Below, piece by piece: positions 51,001-59,502 of a stretch of DNA of 64,000 nucleotides. This stretch comes from Singulisphaera sp. GP187. Lineage in GTDB: Bacteria > Planctomycetota > Phycisphaerae > Phycisphaerales > SM1A02. The notes under the pieces are model-generated. The model saw only the letters and a list, made by a program, of their open reading frames with translations, ran no database searches and was not told the DNA's origin. The position numbers and the translations under genes are program-made. Each line of letters starts with the position of its first letter. Within the stretch, counting starts at the first letter, position 1. Location: assembly GCA_945868805.1 (NCBI GenBank), contig CAMBMO010000007.1:1-64000 (forward strand). The letters are read 5' to 3'.

Positions 51001-51866
51001 CGAAGTTCGGCATAAGCCATGTCGCTGACGGGAAATCGCGGCTCCGTTGGATTTTCATCGCTTCACTCGCCGGCGGGTTGATCGGTGCGAACGCACTCGC
51101 GGTGACCGTGACCCTCGGTTCCGTGAAGGACGCGACGCTCATTTCTGACCAGTTGCCCGAGCTCGCGCTTGGCGCCGCGTACAGCATTTATTCGGGGCGT
51201 GTTGGGACTCAAGGCAATAGCACCCTGCGAAGAGGGTTGATGCAGTTCAATTTTTCTTCGATCCCCGCTGGATCGACCGTGACGAGTGTGCAACTGAAGC
51301 TCTATATGAGCGCTTCGCAAACCGGTACCCAGACAGTCAATCTCCAGAAGTCGCTCCTCTCGTGGGGCGAAGGCGCCTCGTTCGCATTCGGTGGCGGAGG
51401 TGCGCCGGCGCAGACCAATGACGCGACTTGGTGGAATCGGTTTTATCCAAGCCAGCCGTGGCCGACTCCTGGTGGTTCGTTCAGCACAACCGTCAGTGCC
51501 TCGAAAAGTATTGGCGGAGTTGGTTGGTACACATGGGGCTCGACGACTCAGTTGGTCGCTGATGTTCAATCATGGATCGACCAACCGCAGTCGAACTTTG
51601 GATGGGGCGTCCTCGGAAACGAAGTGACGTTGCAATCGGTGAAGCGATTCGATGCGAAGGAATCCGGCGCGAACAATCCGCAGTTGATCGTTATGTACTC
51701 GCCACCACCGGCGAATCCGGCGGATGTCAATAACGATGGCCGCGTCGATGGAATTGATCTCGCGATCGTTCTCAGCGCCTGGGGTACTTCGAACGGGCAG
51801 GCGGACATCAATGACGATCAGTTGGTCGACGGAGTCGACCTCGCGCTCGTGCTCGCTGCGTGGTAA
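50997..51866 (+). CDS. Secreted DNRLRE/CBM96-type domain protein with dockerin-like tail
   Basis: The 289-residue protein has a signal peptide (about 17-38, IFIASLAGGLIGANALA). Residues of about 40-235 match the DNRLRE (CBM96-like) sandwich: VKDATLISD, RRGLMQFNFSSIPAGSTVTSVQLKLYM, DATWWNRF, VADVQSWIDQP and FDAKESGANNPQLIVMY. Two dockerin-like repeats (DVNNDGRVDGIDLAIVLSAWG and DINDDQLVDGVDLALVLAAW) close it; the last ends without the usual glycine. It has no catalytic residues and is probably a carbohydrate-binding or structural surface protein. The start overlaps the protease stop. Confidence 0.82.
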   Translation: MTKFGISHVADGKSRLRWIFIASLAGGLIGANALAVTVTLGSVKDATLISDQLPELALGAAYSIYSGRVGTQGNSTLRRGLMQFNFSSIPAGSTVTSVQLKLYMSASQTGTQTVNLQKSLLSWGEGASFAFGGGGAPAQTNDATWWNRFYPSQPWPTPGGSFSTTVSASKSIGGVGWYTWGSTTQLVADVQSWIDQPQSNFGWGVLGNEVTLQSVKRFDAKESGANNPQLIVMYSPPPANPADVNNDGRVDGIDLAIVLSAWGTSNGQADINDDQLVDGVDLALVLAAW

Positions 51867-51875
51867 AACAACATC

Positions 51876-52670
51876 GTGGATGCATCATCGACGCTGATCG
51901 AAGCGATTGGACTCCGCAAGAGTTTCGGTTCGCTCGAAGCGGTTCGGGGAATCGACCTCGCAGTTGTTCGCGGGGAAGTGCTCGGATTTCTCGGTCCAAA
52001 CGGGGCAGGAAAATCGACAACCATGCGGATGCTGACAGGATTCTTGGATCCAGACGAGGGGACGATCAAGATCGCTGGGGTCGACCTCGCGACAGATCCT
52101 CTGGGCGCCAAGCGCAACTTTGGATACCTCCCAGAGGGTGCCCCCGCGTACTCGGAGATGCGTGTCGAGGACTTTCTCGCTTTTTCAGCCCGGGCGCGTG
52201 GATACCGAGGCGCGGAAGTGTCGCGTCGAGTCGACCGCGCTGTCGAACGCGTTCACTTGGAACCCTGTCGCGGTCAGCGAATCGAAACGCTTTCAAAGGG
52301 ATACAAGCGGCGGACCGGCATCGCGCAAGCGCTCTTGCACGATCCACCAGTGCTGATACTTGATGAACCGACGGACGGTCTCGATCCGAACCAGAAATTT
52401 GAAGTGCGCCAGCTCGTGCGCGATCTGGGTAGGGATCGTGCGATCATTCTCTCGACCCATATCCTCGAAGAGGTCGAGGCGGTTTGCACACGTGCGGTCA
52501 TCCTTCACCGAGGGAGGACTGTCTTTGATGGAACGCCGAAGGAACTCGATGCGAGAGTGCCGGCGCACATCGTCCACAACAGACTCGACCACATTTTCCG
52601 AACTCTGACAGCGGGCAAAGATTCATCGAAGGATCGCCACGCGACGAAACAGATCCGAGGGCGATCGTGA
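51876..52670 (+). CDS. ABC transporter ATP-binding protein (GldA-like)
   Basis: The 264-residue protein (GTG start) has Walker A GPNGAGKST, signature LSKGYKRR, Walker B LILDEPTDGLDP and a switch histidine in LSTHILEEV. It belongs to the ABC-2/GldA group. With the permease and GldG-like gene downstream it forms a three-gene unit, each coupled by 4-nt overlaps. GldAFG homologues occur in many non-gliding planctomycetes, so a role in gliding should not be assumed. It starts ten bases after the dockerin run. Confidence 0.88.
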   Translation: MDASSTLIEAIGLRKSFGSLEAVRGIDLAVVRGEVLGFLGPNGAGKSTTMRMLTGFLDPDEGTIKIAGVDLATDPLGAKRNFGYLPEGAPAYSEMRVEDFLAFSARARGYRGAEVSRRVDRAVERVHLEPCRGQRIETLSKGYKRRTGIAQALLHDPPVLILDEPTDGLDPNQKFEVRQLVRDLGRDRAIILSTHILEEVEAVCTRAVILHRGRTVFDGTPKELDARVPAHIVHNRLDHIFRTLTAGKDSSKDRHATKQIRGRS

Positions 52671-53434
52671 ACGAAGGTCCTCCCGCGACGCCGTCTGCGC
52701 TCTTGCGTACAGCGAGTGTCTTTCGACGAGAATTCTTCGCGTACTTTTCGACTCCGATCGCCGCCGTCTTTTTGGTGATGTTTGTCGCGATGGCGGCACT
52801 GCTGGCTTTCCAAGCGGGAGGGTTGTATGCGCGTGGTCAAGCGGATTTGCGCGCTTTTTTTCAGTGGCAACCATGGCTTGGGTTGTTCTTTATGCCCGCG
52901 CTCGGAATGCGACTGTGGAGTGATGAGAGGCGGAGCGGTTCGATCGAACTCCTCATGACACTTCCCCTCACGACGCGCGACATGGTGTTGGGGAAGTTTC
53001 TCGCCGCGTTGGCCTTCGCATGTGTCTCGCTTGCACTTACGACGCCCTTGTGGATCACGGTTTCATGGCTCGGGAACCCCGATCATGGAGTCATCTTCGC
53101 GGGGTATCTCGCATCGGCGCTCCTCTTCGCGACGATGCTGTCGGTGAGCACTTGCATCTCCGCTTGCACTCGAAATTCGGTTGTGGCATTTGTCCTTGGA
53201 GTCGCTGCATGCTTCGTATTGCTCCTGACGGGATTTCCGGTCGTCCTCGATTTCTTCTCGCAGTGGGCGCCAAAGACCGTGATCGAGGCTGTCGCCTCCA
53301 TGAGTGCGATTGTGCATTTCAACGCGCTGACTCGTGGCGTCTTTGATGCACGTGATTTGCTCTATCCGCTGTCGGTGATCATTGCGTTCTTGTGGATCAA
53401 CGCGATGGTGCTTGATTGGAGGGGATCTCGATGA
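52667..53434 (+). CDS. ABC-2 type permease (GldF-like)
   Basis: The 255-residue protein has six membrane helices: FFAYFSTPIAAVFLVMFVAMAA, LFFMPALGMRLWSDE, FLAALAFACVSLALTTPLW, GYLASALLFATML, FVLGVAACFVLLLTG and LYPLSVIIAFLWINAMVL. The RRSGSIELLMTLPL segment after TM2 is characteristic of ABC-2/GldF permeases. The GTG start overlaps the ATPase stop and its own stop overlaps the next start. Confidence 0.87.
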   Translation: MNEGPPATPSALLRTASVFRREFFAYFSTPIAAVFLVMFVAMAALLAFQAGGLYARGQADLRAFFQWQPWLGLFFMPALGMRLWSDERRSGSIELLMTLPLTTRDMVLGKFLAALAFACVSLALTTPLWITVSWLGNPDHGVIFAGYLASALLFATMLSVSTCISACTRNSVVAFVLGVAACFVLLLTGFPVVLDFFSQWAPKTVIEAVASMSAIVHFNALTRGVFDARDLLYPLSVIIAFLWINAMVLDWRGSR

Positions 53435-55299
53435 GTCGTCGTGCAAGACGATCGGGAAGCATTGGTGGGATCCTGTTGATCCTGATTGGACTGGTCGTAT
53501 TGAACGCAGCTGCGGCATTCGGTTTGATCGGATGGCGTATCGATTTCACGAAGGAAGGTCTTTACAGTTTCTCGCCTGGTACCCGTGCGATACTCAAGAC
53601 GCTCGACGAGCCAGTAAGGATCGATCTCTACGTTTCGCGCGAGTCGATTGCAGATATGCCAGAGCTCCGATCGCATGCGCAGCGCGTCGAGGAGTACCTC
53701 GAAGAACTCGTCGATCTCTCCGACGGGAAGCTCGAACTTCGCATCGTCAATCCGCAACCATTCAGCGAGAGCGAAGACGATGCGCGCGCTGCGGGACTGG
53801 TCGTCCAGCCAGTGAACAACAGTGGTGCGACGGCGATTCTGGGGTTGGTGGCCATTGGACCGACCGGGCGGACGAAGTCCATTTCCATCTTCTCGCCTGG
53901 TCGAGATTCGTTCATCGAGTACGAAGTCTCGAAGGCGATCGCGACCGTCGGACGATCGTCGAAGCCGAGAATTGGATTGCTCTCTTGCGTGCCACTCCAA
54001 CCGGCGACTGTGCTGGTGGATGGTTCGAGTGGTCAGCCCCGAAAAGCTCCATTTGTGATCGAACAGATGCGCGAACTCTTCGATCTCGTCGAGATTCCAG
54101 CGGATGCAGCGAAACTTCCTGACTCGATCGGCGCGCTCCTGCTCGTGCAACCTCGAAAGCTCTCCGAGTCGATGCTGCGATCAATCGACGCATGGGCGGT
54201 TGGTGGTCGACCGCTCGTCGTTCTGGCGGATCCATTCGCAGAAACGGATCAGCATCCAGATTCGCGTGTGATGGGTGCGAAGGTGCCAGCGACGGTCTAC
54301 GACTTTCCGTTGCTGAGCGCTTGGGGGCTCGACATCCCGCGCGAAATGACCGTTGGCGACTTGAACTACACCACGCTCATTCAGACTCCAGCTCCCGGCG
54401 GAACAATGCGAGAACTGAATTATCTCGCTTGGCTCAGTCTGAAAAGAGCAGCGCTCAATCAAGAGGACCCTGTGACTGGTGGCTTTGAGGCCATCAACCT
54501 TAAGAGTGTCGGGGAGATTCAACGCGCGAAAGATGTCGCCGCCGGTATCGCACCTCGAATTGAGCCACTCATCTTTTCGAGCAATCGATCGCAGCTCATC
54601 CAGACGTTGAAGCTCGGATACTTTGGCGATGCCGAACAGTTGCTACGCGATTGCAAGCCCGACGGCGTGATCCGCACACTCGCCGCGAAAATCACTGGCC
54701 CCATCGGAAGCGCGTTCGGTCCCACCATCGGGGAGGCAAACATTGTGATCATCGCCGATGCGGATCTCCTCGCCGATGAAACCTGGGTGAGGGACGATCG
54801 TCAGTCGGGAATGAAGCAGGCGTTCTCGGACAACGGTCCTCTCGTCATCGGATTGCTTGAGCGGATGGCGGGTGATCCAGCGGTCGCGACACTGCGATCG
54901 CGAGGAGGATTTCGAAGGCCATTTGAACGCGTTGAAGAAATTCGAAAGTCCGCGGAGGAGCGATACATCGCCCGCGAGAAGGACTTGCAATTGGAAGTTC
55001 GAAAGACCGAAATCAATATTGCTCAGCTTCGAACTCAGAGTGGAGGAGCGGAATCGGGATCGATGATCCTTTCGGCGCAACAACAGGCCGAACTCGCGGA
55101 ACTGCAGACGAAGGTCAACTCGTATCGCAAAGAACTTCGAGGCGTTCAGTATGGATTGCAACAAGATGTCAACTCACTTGGGCAACAATTGCTCGTGTTG
55201 AATGTGGTGATTTGGCCCATTCTTGTCGCGCTCGTCGCGGGTGTTTGGTGCTGGAGAGCGGCACGTCGGGTCGATCGATCTAAACCCGAAGAGAACTAG
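53431..55299 (+). CDS. GldG-like ABC-associated membrane protein
   Basis: The 622-residue protein has an N-terminal helix (about 12-35), a GldG/DUF-type extracytoplasmic domain (FTKEGLYSFSPGTRAILKTLDEPVRIDLYVSRE ... RVEEYLEELVDLSDGKLELRIVNP), a second alpha-beta domain (IGALLLVQPRKLSESMLRSIDAW; VVLADPF), a coiled coil (about 495-575) and a C-terminal helix (about 580-600). It is thought to be the substrate-facing partner of the GldA/F pair. Confidence 0.85.
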   Translation: MSRRARRSGSIGGILLILIGLVVLNAAAAFGLIGWRIDFTKEGLYSFSPGTRAILKTLDEPVRIDLYVSRESIADMPELRSHAQRVEEYLEELVDLSDGKLELRIVNPQPFSESEDDARAAGLVVQPVNNSGATAILGLVAIGPTGRTKSISIFSPGRDSFIEYEVSKAIATVGRSSKPRIGLLSCVPLQPATVLVDGSSGQPRKAPFVIEQMRELFDLVEIPADAAKLPDSIGALLLVQPRKLSESMLRSIDAWAVGGRPLVVLADPFAETDQHPDSRVMGAKVPATVYDFPLLSAWGLDIPREMTVGDLNYTTLIQTPAPGGTMRELNYLAWLSLKRAALNQEDPVTGGFEAINLKSVGEIQRAKDVAAGIAPRIEPLIFSSNRSQLIQTLKLGYFGDAEQLLRDCKPDGVIRTLAAKITGPIGSAFGPTIGEANIVIIADADLLADETWVRDDRQSGMKQAFSDNGPLVIGLLERMAGDPAVATLRSRGGFRRPFERVEEIRKSAEERYIAREKDLQLEVRKTEINIAQLRTQSGGAESGSMILSAQQQAELAELQTKVNSYRKELRGVQYGLQQDVNSLGQQLLVLNVVIWPILVALVAGVWCWRAARRVDRSKPEEN

Positions 55300-55397
55300 C
55301 GGGACGCTGGAGCCTCGACGGTTCTGCCTCCATTTATCTCGTGAATCATGTCCTCGTGGTCGAATCGCCGATGGCATCTGTACGGCACTTTCGCCGC

Positions 55398-55404
55398 AAG
55401 GAGG
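55398..55404 (+). promoter_or_regulatory. Strong ribosome-binding site of the small Cys-rich gene
   Basis: AAGGAGG at 55398-55404 ends five bases before ATG 55410. It is the best Shine-Dalgarno match in this region and decides that start over an in-frame ATG at 55341. Confidence 0.7.
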
Positions 55405-55409
55405 ATTCC

Positions 55410-55592
55410 ATGGGATCAGATAGCGGACAATCATCGTGCTCGACGAGCGGTGGCGGAAAGTGTTGCAGAGGGGGACTTTGTGCAATGCTCTTCAAGCTTG
55501 TGCTCATTGGACTACTCACGTGCATCGCGAGCAGCCTCTGGGAGATGAACAAGTCGGTCGTTGCGATTTCGACTGCCTTGGCAAAGCCCTGA
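55410..55592 (+). CDS. Small cysteine-rich membrane protein
   Basis: The 60-residue protein has a Ser/Gly/Cys-rich head with five cysteines (SSCSTSGGGKCCRGGLC), then one membrane helix (LFKLVLIGLLTCIASSLW) and a short tail. The excellent ribosome-binding site and clean layout argue it is real. The Cys cluster could bind metal or an iron-sulfur cluster, or be lipidated. It may be a membrane accessory of the preceding ABC genes, 110 bp upstream. No family is recognised. Confidence 0.6.
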   Translation: MGSDSGQSSCSTSGGGKCCRGGLCAMLFKLVLIGLLTCIASSLWEMNKSVVAISTALAKP

Positions 55593-55638
55593 CCCAGCAA
55601 TCTGAGCCAGCAAGGGAAATCATCGCTTCGCCGCGGAC

Positions 55639-57183
55639 TCAGTTCGTCGGCTTCGTGGGCATCTCGTGTGCCTCGGCACACCAGATGTTTCGCAATCGAA
55701 CGGGACCCTCTGCATCGCTCGGGTGCGCTTGAGCACCTCGACGTCTTCATGGACGAGTACTCCGTTCCATACGACGGTCATCCGCGCATTGGCAATTTTC
55801 CTTTGACCGTCCCACTTTGGCGCCGTGAACCAGATGTCGTATGTCTGCCAAGTGCCTACTCTGGTCGAAGCGTTGCTGCGGGGGGATTTCTGCTGATAGA
55901 TCGAGCCAGCCTCGTTGAATGTCGCGGGGCGCGGTGCGACTGGCCAATTAGCCGGTGTGCCGTCGAGTCGGACCCACTGCTGCAACGGAGTCGATCCAGT
56001 TCCATCGAACAACAACCAAACCTGGAGTGTCTACGGCGATCGCCCAGTGCAATCTTGAATATTGAATGGTCGCATCGAGAGCACTTCACCTTCGCGCCAA
56101 GGATCGAGATTGAGTCGGACTTGCCGACCATCGGGCGAACTGCCCGCGAGTGTCACTCGAACTGGATGCGCGTCAACCTTGGGTCCGCCGTACGCCTCGC
56201 GTAGTTCATATCGCCACGCTTCGAGGCCTTGCGAGTGCATGAAGACTGTCCCTTGGTAATGAGCGCCGACATACATCTGACCTCTGTGCGGACCATCGAT
56301 CGCGAGCACGGGCTCGCTGGGGGAATTGCCAATTTCTCCATGAGGAAACCAGACCACCGGAGGCTCTGCAATGTCCGTGCCACCGCGACGCTCTTGATGT
56401 CCATAGAACCCCTCCGCGTGGAGATGGTTCATTCGACTTGAGGGCAGCCACGATCCTTAGTTGTCGCAACCGAAAAGCTCGCCATGAAATCCCCGTCCCA
56501 TACCGTTGAGAGTTCGAAGTCCTTTCGCATCGCGACGAAGATCTGATCCATGGGTCTTGCATGACCAGAGCGAGCCAGGTCCGTCTGAGACTGGGAAATC
56601 ACCGAGCGATCTCGGCAGGTAATCCGTCAGTCCGCTGCGAAGGGGGACGGTTCCACTGCCAATCCATTTCGCTTGTCACATGCGTGGCGCTCTCGAACCA
56701 TCCGAGCGACGAGCCAGTCCATTCGTCTGCGAGATCGAGCCATGCATCGGATGTCCCTTGGAGATCGATCCCCTCGACGATCGCCACTTTGTGACTCGAG
56801 TCGAGCGTCGGCGAATCGACGAGAGATTTAGACGCGATCCGGTTGATGAGGAAGTCATCAGATCCTTCGCGAGGATGGGCCTGCGACGTTTCCTGAGAAA
56901 AGTTGAAAACCTTCCCGCGCCAGTCGACCGTCCCTCTCCAGACCAAGTCGATTGCGAAGGTCCGTGGATTGAACAAGGCGAACGCGCCGTTGTGGAGGTC
57001 GACGAGGACCATGTCGGGGCGATCCGCGAAATCTGTTCGTTTGACTGTCGCAGTCGGGAAACGACTTTCCGAGGAGATCAGCATCAACACTGCCAGACCG
57101 GCGATGCAACTCGCGCTCCAACGAGTCAATCGGCGATGAATTAGGGCACTCGGCACGATCGTCGGGATAGACCTCAAAATCAC
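55639..57183 (-). pseudogene. Decayed sorbosone-dehydrogenase-like / DUF1080 protein gene
   Basis: Four minus-strand pieces form one damaged gene. Piece 1 (57183-56640) keeps an N-terminal membrane segment and DMVLVDLHNGAFALFNPRT. At a run of five C near 56650 the frame shifts by one. The new frame carries GRGFHGELFGCDN, then TAA (56457-56459) where homologues have Gln, then GSWLPSSRMNHLHAEGFYGH and VVWFPHGEIGNSPSEPV, a sorbosone-dehydrogenase-type motif. TAG (56031-56033) precedes LLFDGTGSTPLQQWVRLDG and WNGVLVHEDVEV, a DUF1080 (sugar hydrolase/lectin-like) domain. A second shift near 55728 moves the end to GPVRLRNIWCAEAHE and TGA at 55639. One insertion, one deletion and two stops make it non-functional. 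Confidence 0.85.
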
Positions 57184-57210
57184 AACCGCCCCATAGATCT
57201 GGGGCGGTTG
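57183..57210 (-). terminator. Perfect hairpin downstream of tRNA-Cys
   Basis: CAACCGCCCC (57183-57192) and GGGGCGGTTG (57201-57210) form a perfect 10-bp stem around an 8-nt loop. On the minus strand it follows tRNA-Cys by 10 bases and is followed by TGATTTTGAG, a weak T-run. It overlaps the start of the pseudogene, isolating the tRNA transcript. Confidence 0.75.
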
Positions 57211-57220
57211 GTCGCTCGAA

Positions 57221-57294
57221 AGGCCGGGGTGGGATTCGAACCCACGAATAACGGATTTGCAATCCGTCCCCTTAGGCCACTTGGGTACTCGGCC
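57221..57294 (-). tRNA. tRNA-Cys (GCA anticodon)
   Basis: Read on the minus strand, 74 nt fold as a cloverleaf: acceptor GGCCGAG with CCCGGCC (one A-C mismatch at pair 6), D-arm CCC...GGG, anticodon arm CGGATTGCAAATCCG with GCA in the loop, and T-arm GTGGG-TTCGAAT-CCCAC. The discriminator is U, as expected for Cys. CCA is not encoded. A TTGACG hexamer lies upstream on the same strand (57329-57334), but no convincing -10 was seen. Confidence 0.92.
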
Positions 57295-57412
57295 ACGAAT
57301 GGGCTATGGTGGCTTGTAATTGGCTCGCCGTCAAATGCGAGATTTCGTTTCCGCGCGAGGGGGTTTCCCGTAAACTGCGATTGAGTCCATTCGAACCAAG
57401 GAGCGAGCACAG

Positions 57413-57709
57413 ATGAACCAAGCGATCGAAACTGCACCGGAAATCACGAAGGCACCTCAACCACTTCTCGCAGGACCGCTCGGTCCTTGGGCGGTTGTTG
57501 TCCACAACGACAACATCAACACCTTTAACTTTGTCATTCTCTGTCTCCAGCAGATTGCGCGCCTCGAGACGGGTATTGCAATCGCGAAGACGAACGAGAT
57601 TCACCACGACGGTGCATCGAGTGTCACTCACACGCACCGCGAACACGCCGAACTCATCCGCGACCGATTGAAGAGTCGCGGCCTCACGGTCACGATCGAA
57701 CCAGCCTAA
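57413..57709 (+). CDS. clpS: ATP-dependent Clp protease adaptor ClpS
   Basis: The 98-residue protein has the ClpS core: WAVVVHNDNINTFNFVILCLQQI, the substrate-pocket region, and HTHREHAELIRDRLKSRGLTVTIEPA. ClpS delivers N-degron substrates to ClpAP. The AAGGAG at 57398-57403 fits ATG 57413. The N-terminal extension (about 25 residues) is needed for ClpA modulation in E. coli. No clpA is adjacent. Confidence 0.92.
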   Translation: MNQAIETAPEITKAPQPLLAGPLGPWAVVVHNDNINTFNFVILCLQQIARLETGIAIAKTNEIHHDGASSVTHTHREHAELIRDRLKSRGLTVTIEPA

Positions 57710-57718
57710 TCGTTCGCC

Positions 57719-58960
57719 GTGATCGCCTTCAAGCGAACCGCAATCGCCCCCCTCGCACTGCTCGTTACGACAGCGATCGTTGGCGCGCAGACACCGCCTG
57801 AAACTCCCGATCAACCCGCGCCATCAGCGCCCATTGCGCCATCGATTGCGCTCCCTTCTGCCGATCCGATCGGGAGATCCGCCGTCGAACCACCCGCGGC
57901 CGCTCAGTCCGGTTTGACTATTTCTCCCGCGCAGGAGGCCGCGGAGATTCTCGCTTCGGGACGATTTCTTGCGCCGTTGATTCCAGAGGGAGGAATGCTC
58001 GCTCGTGCGCAAGGATCGCTGAGCCGCGACGAATTCCTCGGCGTCTGGACATTCGAACTCTCTGATCGCGTGAACGGCGCCGCAAACCGATCGCTCATCA
58101 TCCTTCCAGCCGAGTCGCTCGCGGACATGATCAAGCTGCATCAAGCGAAGATCAAGAACGGTGCGACCGCGCAACTCTTCGAGGTCAGTGGATTCGTTCT
58201 CGAGTGTCGTGGCGTGAATTATCTCTTGCCATCTTTCTCGACGCCGATCGAGCGAAGAACGGATCGTCCAGGCCAGTTGCAGTTGATTGCGCCCGGATCG
58301 AATGGCGCGACTGGTTCGAAGTCAGCGACTTCCACCGTGAAGCCCAGCACGCCGACCACGAATGAGACGAATCGGCAGGCAGTCGCTCAACAATTGCCGT
58401 CGCCTTCAACGCCGGCCACTCGGGTCGACCCTGAGACTTTCGCTCAGGATCTTGAACGCCGATTGAACGAACGAGTGGCGGTGATTCCATCAAGCAGCGA
58501 TCCGAGCGAAGGCGCGACTCCTGCAGCGCCTGGTGTCGATCAGCCATCACTCGTAGTCACGAACGCTGGCACGAATGCTGGCACCAGTACGGATTCCGAC
58601 GCGATGCCTGTGATCGAAGCGACCATCGAAAGCCAGGCGAGTTTTCAATCGCAGACAGCGACCGCAGGCACGATGGTCATGCCGGCCATGCGCATTCAAA
58701 GTCGTCGCGGCACGGTGACGCGCGATCCATTGACCGGTACTTGGAGATTCATCTTCGCATCGGGAGTATGCGACGATGGAGATGTCGCGCTCGAACTCCT
58801 TCCGTGCGCGATGCTCACACAGCTCATCGACGGCGCGCGATCGGGTTTCGCACGCGCGACGATCCTGCTGACCGGCGACATCACAGTTTTTGAAGGGCGC
58901 AATTATCTGAGACCGATTCGCTCACAGCCATTGACGGCGGGGAAGTGGATCGGACCCTGA
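57719..58960 (+). CDS. Exported protein of unknown function with two related domains
   Basis: The 413-residue protein (GTG start) has a signal peptide (about 5-23, ending VGAQ) and a long Pro/Ser/Thr-rich linker. Two stretches resemble each other. The first, near 100-165, has GSLSRDEFLGVWTFEL...LIILPAESLADMI...VSGFVLECRGVNYLLP. The second, near 325-405, has GTVTRDPLTGTWRFIF...LELLPCAMLTQLI...LTGDITVFEGRNYLRP. Each has a Trp-rich strand, an LLP helix and a final RNYL strand. This is an internal duplication seen by eye; no named family is recognised. It follows clpS by nine bases. Confidence 0.7.
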   Translation: MIAFKRTAIAPLALLVTTAIVGAQTPPETPDQPAPSAPIAPSIALPSADPIGRSAVEPPAAAQSGLTISPAQEAAEILASGRFLAPLIPEGGMLARAQGSLSRDEFLGVWTFELSDRVNGAANRSLIILPAESLADMIKLHQAKIKNGATAQLFEVSGFVLECRGVNYLLPSFSTPIERRTDRPGQLQLIAPGSNGATGSKSATSTVKPSTPTTNETNRQAVAQQLPSPSTPATRVDPETFAQDLERRLNERVAVIPSSSDPSEGATPAAPGVDQPSLVVTNAGTNAGTSTDSDAMPVIEATIESQASFQSQTATAGTMVMPAMRIQSRRGTVTRDPLTGTWRFIFASGVCDDGDVALELLPCAMLTQLIDGARSGFARATILLTGDITVFEGRNYLRPIRSQPLTAGKWIGP

Positions 58961-59019
58961 CCAATCGCCCAAGTCGCCCCCTTTCGAATGGGTGAGAGAC
59001 TGCTATCCTCTCTCGCCTT

Positions 59020-59502
59020 ATGGCAAAGAAAAACACTGCGTTTCCAACGGCCCTCGTCGAGACATCACTTGGCAACTTCGAGGTCGAATTATGGAATGAT
59101 GTCGCCCCGAAGCACGCCGAGAACTTTACGAAGTTGGCGAAGAAGGGTTTCTATAACGGTTTGAGCTTTCACCGCATCCTCGCCGGCTTCGTCATTCAGG
59201 GTGGATGTCCGACCGGAGACGGAACTGGTGGACCGGGATGGAATGTGAAGGCGGAGTTCAACGACCGTCGCCACGAACCTGGAGTGCTGTCGATGGCACG
59301 ATCGGGCGATCCCGACAGCGCGGGAAGTCAGTTCTTTGTCTGCCTCACGCGCGAGAATTGCAAGCATCTCGACGGCGAGTACACGGCGTTCGGCAAGGTC
59401 ACATCTGGAATGGAAACTGTGGACAAGATCGCAGCGCTCCAGTGCGATCGGCAGGGCAAGCCGAAGAACACGCCGAAGATGCTCAAGGTCACCGCGTCGT
59501 GA
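59020..59502 (+). CDS. Peptidyl-prolyl cis-trans isomerase (cyclophilin)
   Basis: The 160-residue protein is a cytoplasmic cyclophilin: ALVETSLGNFEVELW, FHRILAGFVIQGG, LSMARSGDPDSAGSQFFVCL and the HLDGEYTAFGKV segment are all present. The catalytic Arg is in FHRI. It catalyses proline isomerisation during folding. It starts shortly after a TATCCT -10-like hexamer (59004-59009) and overlaps the next gene by GTGA. Confidence 0.9.
   Translation: MAKKNTAFPTALVETSLGNFEVELWNDVAPKHAENFTKLAKKGFYNGLSFHRILAGFVIQGGCPTGDGTGGPGWNVKAEFNDRRHEPGVLSMARSGDPDSAGSQFFVCLTRENCKHLDGEYTAFGKVTSGMETVDKIAALQCDRQGKPKNTPKMLKVTAS

Noticed and set aside
46817-51866. Cellulosome components
   Set aside because: The dockerin-like tails are of the Phycisphaerae type; there is no cohesin, scaffoldin or cellulase in the window.
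51876-55299. Gliding motility operon
   Set aside because: GldA/F/G homologues are widespread without gliding, and none of the other gld genes is present.
56031-56459. Stop-codon reassignment (TAA/TAG as Gln)
   Set aside because: Many intact genes here end in TAA or TAG, and the same locus also has two frameshifts, so decay explains it better.
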